From contig JAQOOI010000058.1 in NCBI GenBank assembly GCA_028554645.1, forward strand, positions 248,001 to 312,000: DNA of 64,000 nt, in the 5' to 3' direction. Within the stretch, counting starts at the first letter, position 1; every line of letters starts with the position of its first letter. This stretch comes from Omphalotus guepiniiformis (lineage: Eukaryota > Basidiomycota > Agaricomycetes > Agaricales > Omphalotaceae). The notes under the pieces are model-generated. The model worked only from the letters and a program-made list of their open reading frames with translations, had not been told where the DNA came from and searched no databases. Below are positions 33,143 through 45,545 of this stretch, one piece after another. The position numbers were made by a program, and so were the translations under genes.

Positions 33143-34296
33143 ATGTCAAAATTTCGAGTAATTCTGATGCCATCCATATATGGTATAACAATCCGTGATC
33201 ATGACATATCTTATCTACATCAAAACTCAAATTCCCACAACGCCTCACCATGTTTCCCCCGATTTAGTGATGCAATCCACGAAATCCCCTTTATTCACAA
33301 CGGTGTCACATACAAGACTTGGTCTAAGGTCGTTGGCGATCTCAATGACCGTACTCGTACCCCATTGATCGTTGTACACGGTGGTCCAGGTAGGCTTCAT
33401 CCTGAATCTTACTGAATGTTATCAGTAATCCAATCCACTCTTACCCCCTCAGGGCTTTCGCATGATTATCTACTCCCTCACTCTTCACTTGCAGCATCGG
33501 CTTCTATCCCAATCATCTTATATGACCAAATCGGAGGTGCCAGGTCCTCCCACTTCGTCAAATACAAAGGTGTCGCTCCGAGTCCTGCATCGAAAAACAT
33601 CACCATCAACATCAACCTATTCATTGACGAACTTATCAATCTCATCAACTACTATAAAGTTTCCGATTCATTCGACATCCTCGGACACTCCTGGGGCGGC
33701 ATTTTGGGCATAGAACTCGCCTCGCGGCGCCAACCTACTGGATTGAAGCATCTGATCCTTGCGGACTCACTAGCTACTATGGCTTTATGGTCTCAGTCTG
33801 TCGTTCAGCTCACCCAGGAGCTTCCCGAGGATGTCCGGAATGGCATTCTCATACCGAGTGGCGATCTAGCGAAGGATAGGAAAGCTTTGGATGAGCTCCA
33901 TGATCGTCATGGGTGTCTATGTGTGCCTCGGCCAAAAGAAATGATTCAGTCTCTGGACTACGCCCTTAGTGCGACCGCTGATTGTGATACTACTGTTCCT
34001 GATGCCATGTAAGTAAGCACCACTTATAATCTCGGCTTATTCCTGGTGCCTACGCATTGTCTAGGTTTAAAGGTGAACTTGGTACATGGTCATCTATCGA
34101 CCACCTCGACCGCATCCTCGTTCCGACTTTCGTGATTCACGGACTCAAAGATATAGCCCAGGATTTCGTGGTCGAGCCGTTATTTAAAGGGATATCCAAA
34201 GTCAAATGGGTTACGTTACCGAATTCCAGTCATCTCCCCTGGTTTGAAGAGCCGGATCGTTATTTGTATTTAGTTGACGAATTTTTGAAGATTTGA
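33143..34296 (+). CDS. Proline iminopeptidase-like alpha/beta hydrolase (peptidase family S33)
   Basis: Serine aminopeptidase removing N-terminal proline, or a related peptide hydrolase. Exons 33143-33389, 33453-34008 and 34065-34296 fit in phase. Blocks in order: IHNGVTYKTWSKVVGDLN, the oxyanion motif VVHGGPG, LSHDYLLPHSSL, ILYDQIGGARS, FIDELINLINYY, and the nucleophile elbow GHSWGG. Next come GLKHLILADSLA, then VIHGLKDIAQDFV with the acidic residue, and SSHLPWFEE with the catalytic His. All triad residues are present. The first about 45 residues before FPRFSDAIHE have no counterpart in the family, so the true start may be a later ATG or lie in an upstream exon. AT-rich DNA precedes the gene. 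Confidence 0.9.
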
Positions 34297-34544
34297 AGTG
34301 ATTGCTACCCATGTAGAAGTAGATCGACCTATTGGATTCGAGAATTCTAATTTTCGACATAAGACAGACATGTCTCCAGGACATCACTGTCGTCCTTGAA
34401 TCGCCTACGTTTCATAACTGATATTCAAAAGAACTTCTATTCATTTTGTATCTATACCTGCCACAGACAATCCGAAAACCAGTATAAGTTTTGTTTTGGC
34501 TCAAATCTAGAATCTAGTCAACACTCGTGTTTTTTTTTGTTTCC

Positions 34545-37437
34545 TCAATGCACGACAGATACCGTCTTCTGACCGTTTCTAACAGCGAAGACAGAAAGTA
34601 TGAGAGAGCCTCCCAACAAGCCACACGAAGCAAACAACGCAGCCTAAGAAAATATAAAACAATGAATATGCTATAAAATCAATAGTTATACCGGAATTTT
34701 GAATCGCACCTGATACCCTCTCATGATAGAAGTTGGATCACTTGGATTCAACTGTCGTTTTAGTACGCTCTCATTGACCACAGACGTAATAGCCAATCCG
34801 AACCCAGAACCAACCTGGAACGCTGTATTGATCTAAAAACCAGTCAGTCGCAGTTGGAAAAAAAACCCATTTATATGAGAAGTTTCACGCACCAGTCCAC
34901 CAGCCAAAGATTTCGCGACGGGAGGAACGGCGGAAACTAAAGCGATAGAAGCAACATTATAGATCATCGTTGCTCCAATGGCCGAAATTATAGAGGTCGG
35001 GAACACCATACTGGAAAAGAACAGCCGACTTCAGGTCAGAAGAAAACGCTAGAATCTCAGGATGGATGATGCACATACGTGAAGAAATTGTCTCCCACCT
35101 TCACGAACGCCGCAGGAAACGTACCAACCAGAGCAACGACAAACCCCAGAATGAAAAGATGCTTGATCTGGAATTTCTCTACCATCACACCCATCAGGAG
35201 ACTCGTTACGAAACTTACTACTCCCATCGGCTGCACGCAATCGGATTGTATTAGACCCAAACCAAAAGATAGGTATTCAAGAAACGTCATACAATCAGAT
35301 AAAGACCAGTTACGAGAGGGCTCAGGAGGAGAACTTCTTGCGCTACCAGGGATAAATAGTACGCCACGGAAGCCCACCTGTGATAATATGATGATGATGA
35401 GTCGAGTTCACATTTCAACGCACGAGAGTGTCATAAGTAGCATACCAGCAATACAGCAGGAATCCTGAGCACCAGATACCCGCGAATGAAGGCAGCTGAG
35501 CGAGGACATGAGTGGATTGTCAAACAAGATGCATCCCAATTTCTTCACCTTCCAGAGGTACGCAGGCTATCGCAATACAATACACGTGACTTCACTATTC
35601 AAACCTTAGACGCGTTGCTCACCATGATAGGATTCACGGTCTACTCAATCCGCAAGAATCAGCTAGGGAAATTCTCAGAGCGGTGATACTCACCTTCCGC
35701 TCAACCCATGTGAAACCCAGTAACACGAATACGCTGTGAAACGAGGTCAAGCACCATTCGCCTCGAGTTCGTCGAACCAGATGTTTCGCCTGAACGAAGA
35801 AAAAGGACGTACGAGAGGACTAGGGTGACAATAACGACAGGCTTGTTCCATCCGGAGGCTTGGGACTGACTCAATGCAAATGTCATGAGGATGATACCAC
35901 TGTTGTGATTTTCATACATGTAAGCACTCATATACGATTGAGAGAATCGTTGACCCAAACCTCGTGCCTAGACCCGCGCCCAAAAAGTCCAACGACGATT
36001 TCTTGCCTGTACTCAAGACCTCCGCAGGGAAGGAAAACCATCCAACAATTGACACGATGAACATGAGAGGGGCATTGATGTAGAATGTATATCTAGGAAG
36101 GTTTTCGAATCATCACAGATACAGACAAACCTCCAGAGATTTTAACGAATACGCACCGCCAACCAAGGGAGCCAGAGAGGATACCTAAATAATAGGATAA
36201 GAACCTTAATTAACATTACAGCCCAAATACACTCACCCCCCATGACAAGACCTACAACATAGCCTATCAAAAAGATTATCAGACTCAATCTGGCATCGTT
36301 AGGGAGTAAGATTACGACGAACCCAAGGCCCCTGCAGCTCCGAACAAACTCAGAGCCCTATGGCGCTCATGACCAACAAAATAAGTTGATAAGACGCCTA
36401 TAGAACTAGGAACAGAGGCGGCAGCACCCAACCCCTGCAAAGCTCGGAAGATGATGAACTGCACCCCAGTTTGACTGACCCCTGCCGCGATTGATACAAT
36501 GGCCAACCATAACATACCACCGCTAAACATCATCCGACGTCCGAAGCGGTCCGAGAGCATGCCAGCAAGTAGAAGAAAACCACCGAACGTAAGAGTATAC
36601 GCCGAGACAGGCCACGATTGAGCCCCTGATATGTTTCTGCTTCTCAGTAACGATAGTTTATTTCAACAAGGAACACGTTTCAAGTTCACCTTGAGCTAGC
36701 TTAAAGTCTTCTGAGACTTTTGGGACGGCAATAGTGATAGAAGACATCCAGATGTCGTCCAGAAATTGTGCAAAACATGCAGTGCCCTAAAGAAGCAACC
36801 TTGAGGAATCAAATCAAACCACCAAGATGGTAATTAGTGAACATACCAGAATGATCCCGCCTCTCCAACTTGCGATCTTTCCCGTACTTCGCAAATCTTC
36901 TTCCCCTTTCGCCTCAATCGTTGAAGGCTGATTAGCGGGAATGGACGGTTCATCTTTTACCTCTATGATATGGTGATTGTTCGCAAAAGCGAGCTCTGAC
37001 ATGGTATTTCCATACACCGGAGCTGCTTCTGCGTTCATCACTTGATGCTCTCTAGACTGATTCCACGCAGAGATAACAGATTCGCCCTTATGAAGTGCCG
37101 GCAATGTTGTAACGGGATCATTCACGACATGCCCTTCTCCGTTGTTTATGGAATTGTTGAAACGCCGATTGGTGCTTGATGTGTGAAGGCCGGAAGTGGT
37201 AATTGCAAGGCTTATGTTGGACGTGAATGATCCCTTTCTATGCTCTGCGGGAGCAGGCCCGGATCCCCTTCGTACTGAAAGAAAACTTCCTCGTCCAGAG
37301 CGATCGGTATTCCGTGTCATGGCATGGGTGGTAGTACCATCACGAACGGTTTCGTTGTCGGATGAATCGTCGAGGGCCGACTCATCATGACTAGAATACT
37401 TTTCTATATCCTGAGTGGCAAACGTATCGAGAAGCAT
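34545..37437 (-). CDS. DHA2-type MFS transporter with long N-terminal cytoplasmic region (tandem copy A)
   Basis: Fourteen-TM antiporter, downstream member of a tandem pair with 38741-41665. The ATG at 37437 opens a hydrophilic region of about 205 residues rich in Ser, Asp, Arg and Asn (DESALDDSSDNETVRDG), up to DLRSTGKIASWRGGIIL, where the first helix starts. Later exons read GTACFAQFLDDIWMSSI, then LTFGGFLLLAGMLSDRFGRR (motif A), FIIFRALQGLGAAASVPSS and GHERHRALSLFGAAGALGS, then a motif-C-like GLVMGGILSGSLGWR. The C-terminal helix gives GLLGGSLILSVFAVRNGQKT, and the frame ends SVVH. Many introns of about 50 bases interrupt it. The Ser-rich head may be phosphorylated; the substrate is unknown. 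Confidence 0.88.
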
Positions 37438-38740
37438 ATCGCTAGACTCCCTGCAGAAAAAAAATCAGAATGCGAGCAAATTTGATCAAGAAAGACGAAC
37501 ATTCTGACAGGACGCTTCACAGACGCGTTCAAAAAAACAAAAGCTTCCTGCTTGCGAGAACAAGGAAGAGAATTGAAGCAAGAGGGTTGCTTCCTGGCCT
37601 TTTAACTCATAGCCAAGAATTTAGGTTTACATCGTGAGATTCGAAAGAGTAGAAGGAATCAGGATGTGATCACATCATCAATACATTGCATTGTTGGTGA
37701 CCACCGAGTCAGAGCCAAATCATAAGGAAATGCTTCTGCCATTTTCAATATTGAACGCGAGTAGATAACGAGCGACTACGCAGGTATTGTCCTATGATAA
37801 GGTGGATCCATATGCGATGCCTATGCAGTCACCAGTGAGGAAATACTGCAACAACTTCAAGGATGTTCATGAGGTCATTCAAGGGCTGACTTACCTAAAT
37901 ATCCTGAATGCCGCCAGTGAGAAGCCAGTGAGATCATATCAGGACACATTTGCAGCTTCTTAGATACACATAGGCGAATTCAGTTCCAGCATAACGATAC
38001 AGGCGTACGACAACTTTTTGCTTCCTGGACTTTCTTCATTCGGAGTATCGATCCGAAACTAACGTTCGATTTCCTATCAGCGCAGTCATCCTAGTAGAAT
38101 AAAACCCGGAGATCAAGACAGTATGTACTCACCTGCGTAAAGACTAAAGATAACTACCCCAAGCTTCGTGAGCTTACTGGATCAACTCCTAAGGCCACGC
38201 GAGTGCCCGCCCCTTCTATTGGTACGGCGTTCTTTGGGCGGAGCATATCTGAAGCTCACGACAGTTGGAGTTGAACCGACAACTTTGCACCACCAGAATC
38301 CACAGAGTCGGAAGGATAAGACCAGCCTCGTTACTAAAAATGATTGATTGTTGGAGTCCACATCTACTACAGGGCAGAGGTTAACTGAGGCTTCAATTAG
38401 AGGGGCCGCTTCAACTCACAGCTACTAAGGGCTGCATATGTACCTAATTAGCAGACGGCAATAGAAGTTGAAGCTGGAAGCGGGGAAAGAACATGGTGGT
38501 TCAAGCCATACACGCGAAAGGTCGTTTACGTCAGAACAGGATTGAGCGCTGACTGAGCGCTAAAAAGCAGAAAGTGTTGACTTGCATACGAATTCTACAC
38601 ACAGCCCAAAACCCAAATTTCTAGTAAGGCATATTCAATTCTGAAAGGGAAAAAAGTAAGTATCTAAAAATTCTGAATCTCGCAATGAATATGAATTGGC
38701 TCTTAAGTCATTAAACTGTTTAATCATTCCCCACTCATCA
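37438..38740. other. Intergenic region between tandem DHA2 genes
   Basis: Promoter of transporter copy A and 3' flank of copy B. I see no gene, clear TATA box or repeat. Confidence 0.45.
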
Positions 38741-41665
38741 TCAATGAACCACCATCGTCGACACTGTTTGTTGACCTTTTCTAATCGTAAAAATAGACAA
38801 AAGAAGGGACCCTCCAACAAGACCACACGAAGTGAACAAAGCAGCCTACAACATTAATGACGATGCACTGAATGAATGCCGCAACAATCACATCACATAG
38901 GAATCGTGAAACTGACCTGGTATCCCTTCATGATAGATGTTGGGTCATTCGGATTCATTTGTTGCTTCAATACATTCTCGTTAACCACGGACGTGATGGC
39001 CAGCCCGAACCCCGAGCCAATTTGAAACGCTGTGTTAATCTAAAGACATCGTGAGACGGCAGAAAGGCACGTTCGAAGGGACAATCCGCATACCAGCCCG
39101 CCAGCTAATGACTTTGCAACAGGAGGAACAGCTGTAACCAGCGCGATCGACGCAACGTTATAGCTAATGGACACCCCCACAACTGTAATCAAAGTAGTTG
39201 GGAAGACCAGGCTAAGAGAAAGACGGCATCAGGAACGATACAATCAGCTCAGGCTGAGAGACCTACGTGAAAAAATTGCCTCCTGCTTTGACGAATGCTG
39301 CAGGCAGTGTCCCAATAACAGCAACAAAGAAGCCTGCAATAAAAAGATGCTTCATCTGAACTGTCTCCACCATTCTACCCATTAGAAGACTAGTCACGAA
39401 GCCAGATACACCCATTGGCTAGAAACATGCACGTCAGATCCCGACAGGATATAATAGGACATTTTGCTTTGCTTACAATCATGTACAAGCCTGTAGTGAG
39501 AGGGCTGAGGAAAAGCACCTCCTGTGCGATCAAGGATAGGTAATACACCACGGACGCCCACCTGTGACGTTAGGTTTAGGGTGAGCCAGAACCAGTACAA
39601 TACTAGCATACCAGCAATATAGAAGGAATCCAGAGCACCAGATACCTGCGAAGGAAGGCAGCTAAACAATGGGTGAGTGAACAATACACAATAGGTGGGT
39701 ATGAGATTAGTACCTTCCAGAGATATGTCGGCTATATTTCAATGCAAGTACCTCAATGAGACCTTGGTTTTCTCTTGCGAACAAAATTGCCTACCATGAT
39801 AGGATTCGGAACCTACAGGTTCAGAAATACCAGTCAAAAACCTGACCCAGCTCATAGATCCATAGATCAATACCTACTTTTCGTTCAGCCCAAGTAAAGC
39901 CCAACAATACAAAGACACTAGTGAATATAAATCAATCGATCCATTGAGTTCAAAACTGAATCAGGGTTTGAATGCTTGGGTGAAGCAAATAGCAAGACGT
40001 ACGAGACTATGAGGGTAACCAGAACAACAGGCTTATTCCAGCCAGATACCTCGGATTGACTTAATGCAAACGTCATGAGGACAATACCACTGGGGAAGAG
40101 TCGACATTAGCATCAAGGTATATCTATCTAGAGGCAGACGACACGAACCTCGTGCCAAGACCAGCACCCAGGAAATCCAACGACGGCCTCTTGCCTGTGT
40201 GTCTGACTTCCTTGGGGAAAGAGAACCAGCCGGTCAATGATAACACGAAGATGAGAGGGGCGTTGATGTAGAAAATATAACTAGAAGAATTTTGATTAGG
40301 GATATTTCTACAGACCCATGCTGAATACGTACCGCCAGCCGAGGGAGCCACTGAGTATACCTGAGCAAGAATCAAGAACCTTCAACGCTTTCCGCTACAT
40401 CTTCGGGACGGGATTTCACTCACCTCCCAGAATAAGACCGACGACAAAGCCTAGACGATAAGCACTGTGAAGTGAATCGCGTCTTGTGAAAAGGAGAAAA
40501 TACTACGAACCCACTGCACCCGCGGCTCCGAACATACTCAGTGCCCTGTGGCGCTCATTCCCAGTAAAGAAATTCGATAGAACACCAATAGCGCTCGGAA
40601 CAGAGGCAGCTGCACCGAGTCCCTGTAGTGCTCGAAATATGATACATTGCACACCGGATCTACTGACACCGGCTGCGATAGAGAAAAGAGCGAGCCACAT
40701 CATACCGCCGCTAAACAAAAGTCGGCGTCCGAAGCGGTCCGAAAGCACACCAGCAAGAAGAAGAAAGCCGCCAAACGTAAGGGTATATGCAGACACGAGC
40801 CATGATTGAGACCCTGGATTTTGACATAATTAATCAGCAGACAATTAGAAAGCCGTGTCAAGGTAGCGGCGATACTTGCCTTCCACAAGATCAAATTCTT
40901 CTGCGATTTTTGGAACAGCGATATTTATGGATGTCATCCAAATATTATCCAACAGCTGCGCAAAACATGCAGTACCCTGAACGAAGAGTTGAGGATGAGA
41001 AGAAAAATGCTAAAACGAAAAGCGAGCATCACCAGGATAACTCCGCCTCTCCAGCTTGCAATCTTTCCAGTAGCTCGTAAATCCTCCGGATCCCTCACTT
41101 CGAAAGTCGTAAGCTCGTTCGCAGGAGTAGGTGGCACAGTGTCCACTTCCATGATACTATCTTTCGCAAAGATCGGATCAGGCCTTGCAATTCCATGCCC
41201 AGAAGCTAGCTCCTCATTCATAATCTGAGTCGTCCTGGACATCCTCCGCGCCGATAAAGTGCCCTCGCTCTTAAGAAGTGCCGGTAAGGTTGCGAGAGGA
41301 TTGTCAATATCATTATGCACATCTCCTTTGTTCGTTGAATTGCTCAAGCGGCGACCGGATCCAGAAGCTTGAACGCTGGAAGAGATAGCTGCAAGACTTA
41401 TGTTGGATGTAATCGAGCCCTCACGGGGTTTCTTGTGTGTTGAGGGGGCAACGCTAGATCCTCGTCGTCCTCGAAGAAAACTTCCGAGTCTGCTACGATC
41501 GGTATTTGCCTCCGGCAAGGCAGTAGCAGTGAAGGCAGACTCGTCATCAGAAGCGTCGTCGAGAGCCGACTCGTCATTAAGATACTTTTCCTTGCTTTGC
41601 TCGACGAAAGCGTCATTAACTGGGGGTTCGGACCTGCAACAAGACTCATCAGACCTCTGAGTCAT
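38741..41665 (-). CDS. DHA2-type MFS transporter with long N-terminal cytoplasmic region (tandem copy B)
   Basis: Paralog of 34545-37437 in the same orientation. The ATG at 41665 gives MTQRSDESCCRSEPPVND. The cytoplasmic head keeps the pattern of copy A: DESALDDASDDES, SFLRGRRGSS, GSITSNISLAA, LATLPALLKSEGTL and DLRATGKIASWRGGVIL. The membrane part has LTFGGFLLLAGVLSDRFGRR, QCIIFRALQGLGAAASVPSA and ERHRALSMFGAAGAVGS. Its end reads GLVGGSLLLSIFTIRKGQQT and stops after VVH. Exon borders correspond to those of copy A. Divergence is moderate throughout, highest in the head, so both copies are probably maintained and functional. Position and likeness indicate duplication in place. Confidence 0.88.
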
Positions 41666-42679
41666 ACGAGATTCGGATTAGAACAAACATTTTATTGGTA
41701 GGTCACTTCAACGACTTTACCAGCAGGAAGAGAGGAAAGAATGGAGAGCTGTAACAAGTTCCGAACGTTGTTGGTTTTAAACTGAACTGATTCTTACTCG
41801 AGTTCAGGATCCGGACGTTTACATCATGTCCTTGGGAATTACGATGAAGCGCAAACTTCAAAAGAACCAATCAAGTGTGTTTTTATCGCTTGTGGGTGTC
41901 GGTCCGGGGCATTAAATTCTGGGGAAGCTGTAATTCCGATACTTAAATCCATGCAGAAAAGACTTTTATCTTGTCTATAGGGACCAAAGGAGTAAAATAT
42001 GGCAGCCTGCTACCTGCGCCGCGGGGACGAGGACCCTTGAATGCTCAAGCTCTTGCAACCCGCAAAACTCGTCTCTGTCATCTGCTAGCATATGTTGTAA
42101 AATTTTTACCGATGTGACTGCATCTGGTATGATTGGCGGAGGGTACCGTAGCCTACCGTGGCTCATGTAGGGGGGACTATGCAGCTGGTGAAGACTGTCC
42201 GCGTACAGGTCGCGTACTTCCGCAGGACGCCCGTATTACAGATATAACGCCGTCATTCCCACGCCGATTCATCTCGGCCTAACATTACACTAAGGTACAT
42301 AAGTCCATCGATAAAGCTGAAGCGCTGAGCGCTGAAGGTTCATTATCATAGCCCACGAGAATTGTTCATAATTACATTTAATTTGGTTCAACTGAAATTG
42401 CATTAAGATTACAGCGCATACTATGTAATTAACGCAAGTGATAACGGAGAGAAAAATAAGTATGGTAAAGTAGCGAATGGTCGAAGAACGCGAAACGAAT
42501 CATCAGTTAGTGAAAGCGACAGAAGGTATAAGGCATATCCAAGCGAACATCGAGCGTTCGAAGAATAAAGCACAAGAGAGAGAGATAAATAACAAAGAAC
42601 ATACAACCGCATCCAAAAAAGAAAAAGAGTCAAAGTCAAGAATAATAAAAGTACAAATGCCCCCCAATACCCACACAAT
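41666..42679. other. Intergenic region, nothing recognised
   Basis: Upstream of transporter copy B and downstream of the zinc-knuckle gene, both minus strand. Frames here are short and low in complexity (42421-42779), without a domain. Confidence 0.45.
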
Positions 42680-44647
42680 TCACGACCTGCGTTTCACCAA
42701 ATCTTTGATACCCTTCCCAATCTTCTTCATCTGGAACTTCATCGAACCCCTCCTCTCCCTCTCATCAGAATCACGATAAACATACCCCTCATCAGCCCTA
42801 ACATCCTTCCCTCCAACTTCTCTGGCAAGTGCCATCCTAAGCTTAATCTCATCACCCTTCGAGAACTCAGGGGAAGTATGTCGGCGGGCCTTCCGAGAGA
42901 AGGGTAGAGCGAGAGTAAAATGCTTAAGACTCGTGCTCGAAGTAGAGTTCGTCCGTTTCAGTCCAGGCTCGAGCATGGTATCAGGGTTTAGCCCGAATGG
43001 AGTAAACGGGAAGAGGGTGCTGCTGGCCGCCGAAAGGTTGTTGGACGATGGCGATAACAATGGGGGAACTGCAAACGTAGCAGTACTGGGCAGATCAACA
43101 CCGATATCGAAGCCGATCGATGAGCCAGAACCAGGAAGGAACGTGAGCGGCGGGGCACCAAAGAGAATAGGTGAGGACGCTCGGGAGTTTGGTCTAGAAT
43201 GATAATCCAACGCCGAACTGGGGCGTGACATATCTGCGCGCAGGGCGGTGTAATATGGTCGATTAGGGTGGCCCAAGTGAACATCATGTTGGGATGCGGA
43301 ATGGTAGCCATTGTACATTTGAGACTTCGTGATAGGCATAGGGCCTGTATGATTATCAGGCAACGTAGATGGTAAAGGCATAGTTGGTTGCGATTGAGGT
43401 CGTGCAGGAAGTGGAACCTTCGATTCCGTCTCTGTGCATGAAGACGGAGGCGCCGACATATGGAGAGCGGACTGACGCTTCTTCCGACGCAGAGTGCGCT
43501 GCGTCACGGAGAGATCAGAGGACGCCACAGGCAAGTCTTTGAAGTTGGCCTCGTGCGGAGAGCCATTGCGTAAATCAACAACGATATGAGAGGACAGGGA
43601 GCGTGAAGACGTCATGGTTAATCTGGTCATAGAGTTCATAACTGGATTCTCGACAACGGGTGACTTGCGCTCAACGCAGTCTGTACTAGAAGAAGAAGAT
43701 GCGCGTTCAAGACTCTGCCTTGGATTATGATCGCCTCCAATCGCGCTCGAGACTTTCGAGGCAGACTGGGGATCCGCGCCTGGGTCGTCGGATGAACCCG
43801 CAAAAGGTCGTGAGGTGAAAGTCGAGCAAGAGGGCTAGTAAACAGAGCAATTTTCAGAATTTCGAATACTTATAAATGATCCACCACATCGTCAAGATAG
43901 CATTTGCACATACCAATACAGTTGCTGTGACGACATCTCCATGCACAACCGCAGCCTGGCTGGCGCGTTTCACTTGGTTTGGACCGTGTGAAGGTGTTAT
44001 CGCCGAAGATATGTTGCGAACCATATTGATACCATCTTCTTCGACCTTTGGGAGTGTATTTCCGGCGAAGAGGAGACGAGGTGACGTTGGTCGTGTATTT
44101 CCGGTGAAAAGGAGACGAGGTAACGTTGGTCTATTTCCATCTAAAGTATTTCGGCCCCGTGCTGTGTTCAAATAAAACCTCGAAAGGGCACGCGGAGATA
44201 CAGGACGAGGAGATAACTTGAGAGGAAGGGAACTCCGGCGTGGCGTGCTAGTCGTATGTTGCGAGTTTTGCCAGCACAGCAACATTGCGGGAGCACTGAC
44301 TCGCCTTCGGCGGTACAAAAACTGACTTTCGCGCCCATCCTCCTTTGCCTCTCTCTCTAAATTCGGGGGACACCATAAGCATCTTTCCGCACGTGAATTT
44401 GAAAATCCACAAGAGTCGCAAGTGTAGAATGGTCGTTCATGGGGTATCAGCGCCAAGTCTGGAAGTGAGTCGGAAGCTTGAAGGTACTGTTGGAATTTGA
44501 AACATTAGATACACCGCAAACTGAGAACTAATTCTGCCAAAGACTGACTGGTTTGAATAACTTCCAGGTCCTACGCAAGTATCGCGGTCGAGACAATAAG
44601 TTATACTGGGACTTCGATCTAGTCTCTATCATTTCATTCACTGGCAT
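42680..44647 (-). CDS. Protein with a Cys4 zinc knuckle and a long disordered region
   Basis: Three exons join in phase: 44647-44549 (MPVNEMIETRSKSQYNLLSR), 44486-43914 and 43834-42680, giving about 610 residues. Soon after the start comes FYTCDSCGFSNSRAERCLWC, a CX2C-X9-CX2C zinc-binding knuckle similar in spacing to RanBP2-type or small zinc-ribbon domains. The second exon also encodes a duplicated segment (PRLLFTGNTRPT and PRLLFAGNTLPK). The third is Ser/Pro-rich, with SRPSSALDYHSRPNSRASSP and GFDIGVDLP, and closes with the basic GKGIKDLVKRRS. No enzyme domain is visible. The start at 44647 is chosen because the intervening intron has a GTCAGT donor and a CAACAG acceptor and removes an in-frame stop. 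Function unknown. Confidence 0.75.
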
Positions 44648-45545
44648 TTCAATTTCGTTGAAACGTTCAAGGTCGTATGTGTATCGTGATCTCTAAAGTC
44701 TATAGAGAAGGAGGTCGTCAAAGTCGTATACGTTCCGTGGCACAGCTCAGAGGAACATGCAGAGATTAGATGAAGAACGGGGGGAGGCACCTACCATTGA
44801 GTCGCTCGTATTTACTTTATTTAAGCCTCAGTGGGTCAGACCATGAGCCTTCCCGATAAAGACTGTGAAAGGGACCTGCATTAAGACGCGCTGCATGCAT
44901 GACTCGAACAATGGCGACAAAAGAATGGCACGAAGCAGACACAAGGTCGCCGCATGATCCAAGCGAGGTGGAAGGAGGCGTGAAGTACTCGTGGCTGTGT
45001 AAACTCTTTTCTTGGTTCTTCGATGGCTCATTCGCGGTCCGAAGTGGGCGACAATGGTAGAATATTGCATTGAAGAACGTAGACATTTGTATGTATACCG
45101 ATGTGTCAGGACTTTGTCAAAGGATATCTATACCAAATCTCTTCTCAACATTGGAGACTCGGATGAATCGTAGTCGGTATGTGGCCAGCCGCTGGGCTCG
45201 TGACATATAGCAGGCCTTCTGAACCGGGAGCTTTCAGCCGGGCAAGCGCAGTAGTCGTGCTACATGGTGAGCTCCAGGAGAATGGGTCAATTGCGGGAGA
45301 AGCTGTGATTTGGTGTTCACAATTTATGTACTACCGCCGTGTAACACTTACGGAGTTGAGAACTTGTCATTGTCAACGACCTAAGTTTAGTCACGCCCAA
45401 GCGAAGTAGATGAAATGGTATAAGTAAATGCTATCGCTACAGTATTCTAACTCACAAACCCCAAGAATCCCTATTAACACATACTTTTTACAGAATGAGC
45501 ATCGGTTGTCGATGATGTGAGCCGGTCACATCTCTACATCTCCAC
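44648..45545. other. Intergenic region, nothing recognised
   Basis: Promoter side of the zinc-knuckle gene and 3' side of the AA14 gene. Overlapping frames at 44817-45086 (-) and 45179-45409 (+) lack domain-like features. Confidence 0.45.

Noticed and set aside
34545..41665. Possible biosynthetic gene cluster around the transporter pair
   Set aside because: No polyketide synthase, NRPS, terpene cyclase, P450 or pathway regulator is nearby; the neighbours are unrelated housekeeping or secreted enzymes.
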